This document shows, piece by piece, positions 40,257 through 47,120 of a stretch of 64,000 nucleotides of DNA. Under the pieces are notes generated by a model. It made no database searches, had not been told where the DNA came from, and saw only the letters and a list, made by a program, of their open reading frames with translations. The stretch covers positions 124,001 to 188,000 of the forward strand of contig JARRCS010000001.1 of NCBI GenBank assembly GCA_029981855.1. The letters run 5' to 3'. A program made the position numbers and the translations under genes. The DNA is from Halanaerobiales bacterium. GTDB taxonomy: Bacteria; Bacillota; Halanaerobiia; Halanaerobiales; DTU029. Positions within the stretch are counted from its first letter, which is position 1. The number at the start of each line of letters is the position of its first letter.

Positions 40257-41690
40257 ATGAATATAAGCTCTATCTTAAATATCCTCGGCAGCCTGCTGCT
40301 CCTGGTTGCCCTGGCTATGATCTTGCCTATTATCGTAGGTATTTATTACCAGGAAGAAGATACCTTTGTCTTTATAATTACTATGGGTTTAACCTTTATC
40401 AGCGGTCATTTCTTAAGGCGGTTTAAATATAACCAGGCAGGTCTGCAGTACAGAGATGGTTTTGTAGTTGTTACCCTCGGCTGGCTTTTGGTCTCTATTT
40501 ATGGTGCCTTTCCCTTTTTATTAGCTGGGATCTTTAACAATCCTATTGATGCCTTTTTTGAGAGTGTTTCCGGATTTACCACCACCGGGGCAACGGTAAT
40601 TATCTCTCTAGAGAGTTTAAGTCATACTATCCTTTTCTGGAGGAGTCTAACCCACTGGCTGGGGGGGATGGGAATTATAGTAATGACTATGGCCATTTTA
40701 CCGCAGTTAGCAGGTAATATGCATTTATTTAAGGCAGAAGTACCCGGCCCCCTACATAACCGGATTAAACCCAGAATCCAGGAGACTGCTAAAACCCTCT
40801 GGTTAATCTATATAGTTTTAACGATAGTCGAGGTTATCCTCTTATGGCTTAACGGCCTTCCCTTATTTGATGCTCTGATTCACTCCTTCGGAACGGTATC
40901 AACCGGGGGTTTTTCCTCAACTGCCTTAAGTGTCAGAGCCTATAATAGTATCGCTGTAGAGGGAATAGTAACCTTATTTATGTTAATAGCCGGAACCAAT
41001 TTTAATCTTATCTATAAGGCCATCCAGGGACATTTCAGAACGGTTATCAATGATGAAGAGTTCAGATTATATCTGACCCTGATAATATTGGCGACTCTGC
41101 TAATTACAGCTAATCTCTTTTTTCAGGTCTATAATGATTTGCTTCAGGCAATACGGTATGCTACTTTTCAGGTAGTTTCTATTATCAGCACTACCGGTTT
41201 TGCTACAATTGACTATGATACCTGGCCCCCCTTCAGCCGCTGGATCTTACTGGTTTTAATGTTTATTGGGGGGAGTGCGGGGTCTACTGCCGGTGGTATC
41301 AAGGTAATCCGGATTCAGGTTCTGCTGAAAAAGGGGACACAGGAGTTATACCGCCTGCTCCATCCCCGGGCAGTTAAGAAGATCAAGATTAATAGGAGAG
41401 TTGTTTCGGAGACCGTATCTACAAGTATTTTGGGTTTCTTCTTTTTGTATATAACCGTTTTTGTAACGGTTACCATAACCCTGACCTATTTTGGGATAGA
41501 TATTATCAGTTCCCTCTCGGCAGTGGCATCGACCCTGGGTAATATAGGCCCCGGGTTGGAGTTGGTTGGCCCTTTAAACTCATATTTACCCCTTCCCGAG
41601 CTGGCTAAATTATTATTAGCCTTCTGTATGATGATGGGCAGATTGGAGATTTATACCATACTGGTATTTATCTTTATGGACTGGCGCTAA
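40257..41690 (+). CDS. trkH: Trk-type potassium uptake channel TrkH
   Basis: A 477-residue membrane protein of the TrkH/KtrB superfamily. Four pore-loop selectivity sequences are visible: SGFTTTGAT, GTVSTGGFS, ISTTGFAT and ASTLGNIGP; each has the central glycine that lines the K+ filter. With TrkA from 37161 it should form the potassium uptake system; in a halophile-like lineage that accumulates K+ such a system would be important (inference). Confidence 0.94.
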   Translation: MNISSILNILGSLLLLVALAMILPIIVGIYYQEEDTFVFIITMGLTFISGHFLRRFKYNQAGLQYRDGFVVVTLGWLLVSIYGAFPFLLAGIFNNPIDAFFESVSGFTTTGATVIISLESLSHTILFWRSLTHWLGGMGIIVMTMAILPQLAGNMHLFKAEVPGPLHNRIKPRIQETAKTLWLIYIVLTIVEVILLWLNGLPLFDALIHSFGTVSTGGFSSTALSVRAYNSIAVEGIVTLFMLIAGTNFNLIYKAIQGHFRTVINDEEFRLYLTLIILATLLITANLFFQVYNDLLQAIRYATFQVVSIISTTGFATIDYDTWPPFSRWILLVLMFIGGSAGSTAGGIKVIRIQVLLKKGTQELYRLLHPRAVKKIKINRRVVSETVSTSILGFFFLYITVFVTVTITLTYFGIDIISSLSAVASTLGNIGPGLELVGPLNSYLPLPELAKLLLAFCMMMGRLEIYTILVFIFMDWR

Positions 41691-41764
41691 GGGTGGTTGC
41701 TTGAATTCCCCCTTAGATTAAGATATAATAATTTTGTTCGAAACAGCTTAAAGGGGGTGTTTTC

Positions 41765-42067
41765 ATGGGGTTAAAGGACCTGTTTAAAGGAATCTTTACG
41801 GGTAAAAAATATGATAATATAGTAAATATTTACCTAAAGGATAGCAAGTGCGGTAATAAAATCAAGGTTCTCCTGAGGAAAAGCTATGATATCCAGCGGG
41901 TCTATGATGAGGGTAAGGAAGCGGCCTTTATGATCAATAAGGTGATTATCTGTGATAAATGTTTTAATAAGATTACAATTGATATCAAATTTGATAAAAA
42001 GTACAATATAATTTCTCGGGAGATTGAAGGAGGAAAATACATAGCTGAAGAAGAATATAGTGAATAG
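41765..42067 (+). CDS. hypothetical protein with CxnC and CxxC cysteines
   Basis: A 100-residue soluble protein that I do not recognise. Lysine-rich N-terminus (MGLKDLFKGIFTGKKYDN), a cysteine in DSKCGNK and a CDKC pair near residues 60-65 (three cysteines that could bind a metal with another ligand). The sequence between is beta-like. A clear AAGGGGGTG ribosome site precedes it. It lies 23 bp ahead of pgsA. Confidence 0.6.
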   Translation: MGLKDLFKGIFTGKKYDNIVNIYLKDSKCGNKIKVLLRKSYDIQRVYDEGKEAAFMINKVIICDKCFNKITIDIKFDKKYNIISREIEGGKYIAEEEYSE

Positions 42068-42090
42068 ATTAAGAGAAATGGGGGATTTTC

Positions 42091-42603
42091 TTGTTTGCTA
42101 TTCCGAATCTCTTTACCATCTTAAGGATTTTATTAATCCCTTTTTTTATAAAATACTTTTTAAGCGGCAATTACCTTATTGCCGGCATTATTTTTATTCT
42201 GTCTGCACTGACCGATTTTCTTGATGGTTATCTGGCTAGAAAATATAAACTGAATACCCGGCTGGGTAGGATTCTCGACCCTCTAGCCGATAAACTGACA
42301 ATTATAAGTATCTTAATTGTACTGGTTATTGCAGATATAATTCCCAGGTTTATAGCGATTATCCTTTTAACCAGGGAGATTTTCATTTTTATAAGCTCTA
42401 CGGTAACCTTTATTATGGGAATTGATGTCATTAATCCCAGTAGTATCGGTAAGCTTTCCATATTTCTGCTTTATCTGGCTATTGCCCTGAGGTTATTGAA
42501 GGTAAACTATATCGACATGGCTCTTTTTTATATCGTAATACCCTTAAATATCCTTTCTGCCTTGGATTATGTTTTTACAGCTATTAAAAAATTGTCAAAT
42601 TAA
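42091..42603 (+). CDS. pgsA: CDP-diacylglycerol-glycerol-3-phosphate 3-phosphatidyltransferase
   Basis: A 170-residue CDP-alcohol phosphatidyltransferase. The signature D-G-x2-A-R-x8-G-x3-D-x3-D is DGYLARKYKLNTRLGRILDPLADK. About five to six membrane helices. The start is TTG 42091 after GGGGGATT. It makes phosphatidylglycerol phosphate from products of the PlsX/Y/C pathway via CDP-diacylglycerol. An AroH-like unrelated reading is excluded by the signature. Pss or cardiolipin synthase remain possible, but N-terminal FAIPNLFTILRILLIPFFI fits PgsA. Confidence 0.87.
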   Translation: MFAIPNLFTILRILLIPFFIKYFLSGNYLIAGIIFILSALTDFLDGYLARKYKLNTRLGRILDPLADKLTIISILIVLVIADIIPRFIAIILLTREIFIFISSTVTFIMGIDVINPSSIGKLSIFLLYLAIALRLLKVNYIDMALFYIVIPLNILSALDYVFTAIKKLSN

Positions 42604-42625
42604 CTACATAAAAGTACGTTTATTC

Positions 42626-42652
42626 AGACAGTCCCTACGGGCTGTCTTTATT
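42626..42652 (+). terminator. probable terminator after pgsA
   Basis: AGACAG, CCC, a TAC loop, GGG and CTGTCT pair with one bulged T, followed by a short TTATTT. Confidence 0.5.
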
Positions 42653-42769
42653 TGTGTTATTACCTCTGAAAAAAAGTTTTAGCCTCTGACAAAGAAAGAC
42701 ATTATCTATAAAGGAAAATATTTTAAATTATAGAAATATTTAATAGATAGGTAAAAGGGGGCTAAAGAG

Positions 42770-43999
42770 ATGCAAATAATCACGGAGCAATGGACAGATT
42801 TTATCAAAATTTTAAGGGAATTTGGAAATCGGGAAGAAATAGACAGTCAGGATTATCTCTGGGAAATAGTCATAAATATTAGAAAAAATATGCATGAAAA
42901 CCTTAAACAGTCCATCAGGATAAATTCACAGTTATGTTATCTCCTGGAAGAAGAGGATTTACTTAAAGATATTAATTCACCTTTATTCAGGCTTAATCAT
43001 ATATTTGAACATAATTTTTACCGGATTGATAATGATTCATTCCAGGGTCTGAAGAATTTTCATAAGATGCTTGAGGCTACTTACGGTAATCTGGAGAGGT
43101 TTATTCAGGAACTGAGAAGGGTTAAGGAGAATCTATCCTTTATCAGGAAGCGTTATGACCGGGTTTTAATTGAGATTTATAAATATTTTAAGCAGATTTC
43201 CCTGCCCCCCAGGGGTTATGAAGACTTACGGAAGGATTATTCCTCAATATTAGGCAAGTTTAAGCTGCTTAATACCCTACTTACCGATCCGAAGGCCTAT
43301 CATGTCTTTATGGAGGAGGTTGATAGTTTTAAGAAACGGTATATTACCAGATATAAGGAGGAACATCAATACTTTCAGCAGGAACTGGATAGTTTTTATT
43401 ATGAACTGCATTCCTTACCCGAGTATAGGGCCTTAGAGAACCTATCTAAAATCAGGATGGTTAAGGTCGCCTACAATCTGAAACCAATAAAGAAGTATAT
43501 AGATACCTTCTTCCCTGAAAAATGCCAGGTAAATAATCTTGATGAAGTATTGGATAGTGAGATCAAATGTAGCTGCGGGTTTAACCTCGGTGATATTTTG
43601 ACAATTCCTTCCTTAAAAAAGATTAAGCCAATGTTAAGGAAGGGGATTATTGAATATATCGAGCAGCTCCAGAATAAGAGATTTAAGGCCCTGTTTATGA
43701 ATTACCTGAGCTATAATAATGAATCATCTATCAGTGAACTACTTGAGGTTAACCCCGAAAAACTTAACGGATTTTTAGAATATATAGATGAGAGGCTGAT
43801 CAGGGAGATTAATGAGGCCTTAAGTAACACCTATCCCCTAAAAATATCCTTTGATGAACTGGCCTCAGCTGTAGCGGGAACATATCCGGTTGGCCAGCTG
43901 GATTTGCTCTATAAGAAGCTGACCAGGCTGATTGAAGAAAAGACCGCCGGTATGGAAGAAATTGGCTTTGACGAGATAGCTATAAATTTAATAAAATAA
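42770..43999 (+). CDS. hypothetical helical protein with a CxC motif
   Basis: A 409-residue, mostly alpha-helical protein that I do not recognise. Residues about 40-240 are charged, heptad-like helices suggesting a long coiled coil (NLERFIQELRRVKENLSFIRKRYDRV). A CxC pair is in EIKCSCGFNLGDI (about residue 270) with an additional Cys at KCQVNN, and the C-terminus is again helical. No nucleotide-binding or membrane motifs are visible. It has an AAAAGGGGG ribosome site, and both flanks (pgsA terminator, mtaD) suggest a monocistronic unit. Confidence 0.65.
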   Translation: MQIITEQWTDFIKILREFGNREEIDSQDYLWEIVINIRKNMHENLKQSIRINSQLCYLLEEEDLLKDINSPLFRLNHIFEHNFYRIDNDSFQGLKNFHKMLEATYGNLERFIQELRRVKENLSFIRKRYDRVLIEIYKYFKQISLPPRGYEDLRKDYSSILGKFKLLNTLLTDPKAYHVFMEEVDSFKKRYITRYKEEHQYFQQELDSFYYELHSLPEYRALENLSKIRMVKVAYNLKPIKKYIDTFFPEKCQVNNLDEVLDSEIKCSCGFNLGDILTIPSLKKIKPMLRKGIIEYIEQLQNKRFKALFMNYLSYNNESSISELLEVNPEKLNGFLEYIDERLIREINEALSNTYPLKISFDELASAVAGTYPVGQLDLLYKKLTRLIEEKTAGMEEIGFDEIAINLIK

Positions 44000-44057
44000 A
44001 AGGAGTTTTAGAGCCTCTTGTAGAATTAATTTATAAGAGGAAAGGTAGGTGTTCTTT

Positions 44058-45341
44058 ATGGCCATACTGATTAAAAATATTGACGAAATCTATACAGTTA
44101 CTGATAATCCTGTAATTAAAGATGGATATATTGTCATAGAAGAGAATATAATTAAGGAAATAGATACAAGCGATAATTTCCAAAGGGATGAGAAGGATTT
44201 TACTAAGGTAATTAATGGAAGGGGTAAGCTGGCCTTACCTGGGTTAATTAATACCCACACCCATGCCGGCATGACCCTTTTAAGGGGATATGCTGATGAT
44301 TTACCTCTACAGACCTGGCTTAAGGAAAAGATCTGGCCTTATGAGGCAGGTTTAAGTGCTGATGATATCTACTGGGGTAGTATGCTGGCTATTATCGAGA
44401 TGCTGCAGACTGGGACCACAACCTTTACCGATATGTATTTTCAGATGGACAGGGTGGCTCGGGCCGTAGAGGAGACTGGTATCAGGGGTGTTCTCACCCA
44501 GGGTTTAATTGAGGCCAATGATGGATTAGAGGGGCTGGAGGATGCAAAACGATTTTCCAGGGAGTGGCATCAGCAGGCCGATGGTAGAATTACTACTATG
44601 CTGGCTCCCCATGCCCCTTATACCTGTTCAGCCGGTTATTTAAAGAAGGTAATCGATATCTCTGTTGACCTTGAGTTACCTATAAATATTCATGTGGCTG
44701 AGACCCGGGTTGAATATGATGATAGCCTGCGGAAATACGGGCTTTCCCCGGTTAAATATCTGGCTGAGCTGGGAGTACTGGAAAGGCCGGTAATTGCCGC
44801 CCACTGTGTCTATGTAGATGATGGCGATCTGGAGATAATGGCAGATAAGGATGTTGGGGTTGCCTATAACCCCAGCAGCAATATGAAACTCGGTAGCGGG
44901 ATTGCCCCGGTAACGAAGATGCTGGAATACGGTATTAATGTGGGAATAGGCACCGATGGGGTTGCCAGTAATAATAACCTGGATTTAATTGAGGAAGCAC
45001 GGATAGGCTCTTATTTACAGAAGGTTAATGGTCTTGATCCAACCTCCCTGAATACAGATGAGCTTTTATCTATGCTTACATTATCAGGAGCAAGAGCCCT
45101 AAGGCTTCAGAGGCTGGGCCAGTTAAAAGAGGGTAATCTGGCTGATATAATCCTGGTTAATCTCAATGATACAAGCTTCTATTATCCCCATCATCATAAT
45201 CTATCAAATCTCTTCTATGCCGGTAGTGGTAGGGATGTATCTACGGTTATTATTAACGGTCAGGTAATTATGGAGGATAATGAATTATTGACGGTGGATC
45301 AGGAAAGAGTATTTTATGAAGTTGAAAGAATAACAACTTAA
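44058..45341 (+). CDS. mtaD: 5-methylthioadenosine/S-adenosylhomocysteine deaminase
   Basis: A 427-residue amidohydrolase. Metal-binding NTHTHAGMTLLRGYADDLPLQTWL, later HAPYTCSAGY, NIHVAETRVE, AAHCVYVDDGDL and GIGTDGVASNNNLDL supply the His and Asp ligands. Such enzymes deaminate MTA and SAH to inosine derivatives. ATG 44058 is used. An inverted repeat CCTCTT/AAGAGG (44014 and 44035) lies just before its ribosome site. Confidence 0.9.
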   Translation: MAILIKNIDEIYTVTDNPVIKDGYIVIEENIIKEIDTSDNFQRDEKDFTKVINGRGKLALPGLINTHTHAGMTLLRGYADDLPLQTWLKEKIWPYEAGLSADDIYWGSMLAIIEMLQTGTTTFTDMYFQMDRVARAVEETGIRGVLTQGLIEANDGLEGLEDAKRFSREWHQQADGRITTMLAPHAPYTCSAGYLKKVIDISVDLELPINIHVAETRVEYDDSLRKYGLSPVKYLAELGVLERPVIAAHCVYVDDGDLEIMADKDVGVAYNPSSNMKLGSGIAPVTKMLEYGINVGIGTDGVASNNNLDLIEEARIGSYLQKVNGLDPTSLNTDELLSMLTLSGARALRLQRLGQLKEGNLADIILVNLNDTSFYYPHHHNLSNLFYAGSGRDVSTVIINGQVIMEDNELLTVDQERVFYEVERITT

Positions 45342-45409
45342 AGTTGTATTAAAAGCCACTGGGGATAAATATAATGTAATATGACATATTCTAGAAGGGA
45401 GAGGGGAGT

Positions 45410-46120
45410 ATGTTTAATGTATATTGCTGGAGATGTGGTACAAAGATCAGTGAAAAGGATGTTCTGGGATTAGGACATTTTGATCAGCAGATTGGAAAAT
45501 ATAAGGGAAAGGGATTTATTGCCTTTAATTGTCCGCAATGTAAGAAGGCCCGTTACCAGGTGCTCGATGCCGATTTTGCTATGATTCAAAACCAGTTGGA
45601 TAAAGGGTATAATAAATCTCCCGCTGATGTGATAGACCTTGATCAGGTAATCGATTTTCATAAGGTTTTAAACAAAATAGATACCGTGGAGGGTTTTCTG
45701 GAAAGATGTGAGATGGCCTCAGATACTATCAGTACCGAGATAAAGAAGCCAATCTTACAGCCCCTTGATGTTTATAACCTCTTCCGTAATCATAATAGTT
45801 CGAATCTGAAGAGACTGATGATATTAACCCTGGATAAGGATAATTTCCCGGTCAACTGGGAGTTCCTGGGAGAAGGGGCCAGCAGGCCTGTCAGTTTTGA
45901 ACCGAAAACTATCTTCCGTACTGCTCTGTTAATGGAAGAGAAGGCTGCTGTAATTATTGCTCAGAATCTCGATAACCATTTTACCCAGCCTACTCAGAAG
46001 GATATCTTAATGACCAAGCGGTTAATTAATGCCGGTAAGGTATTAGGTGTGGATTTTCTGGATCATATCGTTATTAAGGATAATGGTTTTCATAGCTATG
46101 ACCAGTTGAATTATATTTAG
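45410..46120 (+). CDS. Zn-ribbon plus RadC-like JAB domain protein
   Basis: A 236-residue protein. N-terminal zinc ribbon: CWRC (Cys6, Cys9) and CPQC (Cys41, Cys44). C-terminal about 120 residues align with the RadC/JAB fold: LMILTLDKDNFPVNWEFLGEGASRPVSF, KTIFRTALLMEEKAAVIIAQN, KDILMTKRLINAGKVLGVDFLDHIVI. The JAMM metal site HxHPxG of RadC is replaced by QNLDNH, so two metal-binding histidines are lost while the fold-defining blocks remain. Likely catalytically inactive, perhaps a DNA- or protein-binding module. Function unknown. Confidence 0.7.
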   Translation: MFNVYCWRCGTKISEKDVLGLGHFDQQIGKYKGKGFIAFNCPQCKKARYQVLDADFAMIQNQLDKGYNKSPADVIDLDQVIDFHKVLNKIDTVEGFLERCEMASDTISTEIKKPILQPLDVYNLFRNHNSSNLKRLMILTLDKDNFPVNWEFLGEGASRPVSFEPKTIFRTALLMEEKAAVIIAQNLDNHFTQPTQKDILMTKRLINAGKVLGVDFLDHIVIKDNGFHSYDQLNYI

Positions 46121-46126
46121 AAAACC

Positions 46127-46143
46127 AACTACAAATAGATGTT
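46127..46143. repeat. solitary left end of the palindromic repeat family
   Basis: AACTACAAATAGATGTT is identical to the left end of the 106-bp element at 16334. No right end follows. Confidence 0.6.
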
Positions 46144-46253
46144 TCTGATTGCAGAAATTATTATAATCCTTTAAATCAAATTTACCAAGTAGTTCACTTC
46201 CCCCCTTATTTTAATATATATTAAATTGGGAATTTGCTTTTGAGTTATAAATG

Positions 46254-46290
46254 GCGAAGTTAATTTGTTCATAGAACAAATTGGCTTCGC
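46254..46290. repeat. 17-bp intergenic hairpin
   Basis: GCGAAGTTAATTTGTTC (46254-46270), ATA loop, GAACAAATTGGCTTCGC (46274-46290); as RNA all 17 positions pair, two as G-U. The 3' arm resembles, in reverse complement, the GCGAAGCCAATTT at 14904. Confidence 0.5.
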
Positions 46291-46346
46291 TATAATTAAC
46301 ATAAGATGGTTTTCCCGGGCATAAAATTAAATTAGGGGGGATTAAA

Positions 46347-47030
46347 ATGGGAGATAGATCGGTCAGAATCCTCTTGCTCCTTCTGTTAATCCTGGGTATT
46401 TTCCTCGGAATCTATGAAGGAATATGGGAACAGGGGGCAAGGAAGGTAGTAAATCCTGATATATTACTGCCGGCCGGGAATGAAATCTATTTAGAGGTGA
46501 TCTGGGATGCCTCGGGGAGTATGTGGGGTAGAGAGTACGGAGTAGAGAAGATTATCAGGTCAAAGGAGGTTTTAAAAACCTTTACCAGTGAGATCCCGGA
46601 GAGGGTTAATCTGGGCCTGAGAATCTTCGGTGCCAGGCGGGTAGATGACCTGAAAGATTCTTTCCTGGCCATTCCTTTTCAGGAAGAAGACAGGGAGGGG
46701 ATACTTAATTTTATTACCAATGTAAAGCCGCTGGGAAAGTCTCCGATAGCCTACTCCCTGAGGGAAGCCAAAGATGATTTAAAGAAGGTCAGGGGAAAGA
46801 AATTTATTTTGCTAGTCAGTGATGGGATTGATAACGGTAATCTTCCGACAGCTGAAGTGATCAGGGAAATAAAAGATAATGATATTATCTTACATGTTGT
46901 TCATATCGGTGATTTAAATGACCGGGAACTTAAATTAAAGCTCAAAGAGATGGCTGAATCTACCGGTGGAAGATATTTTACCTATCAAGACTATAATAAG
47001 GTAATTCCTACTTTAAAGCAATATGAATAA
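46347..47030 (+). CDS. VWA domain-containing membrane-anchored protein
   Basis: A 227-residue protein with one N-terminal transmembrane segment (ILLLLLLILGIFLGIYEG) and a von Willebrand A domain. MIDAS residues: DASGS at about 54-58, Ser in GKSPIAYSLREA, and SDGID. The protein is probably anchored with the domain outside. It lies upstream of the UPF0182 gene; co-function is not shown. Confidence 0.84.
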   Translation: MGDRSVRILLLLLLILGIFLGIYEGIWEQGARKVVNPDILLPAGNEIYLEVIWDASGSMWGREYGVEKIIRSKEVLKTFTSEIPERVNLGLRIFGARRVDDLKDSFLAIPFQEEDREGILNFITNVKPLGKSPIAYSLREAKDDLKKVRGKKFILLVSDGIDNGNLPTAEVIREIKDNDIILHVVHIGDLNDRELKLKLKEMAESTGGRYFTYQDYNKVIPTLKQYE

Positions 47031-47120
47031 ATATTGCTCTTTTTTTTGTAATTTTTGCAGGATATTTTATAATATTAGGGAATACTATAATTGATTGAGA
47101 AATAGGAGGAGGTATTTTTG

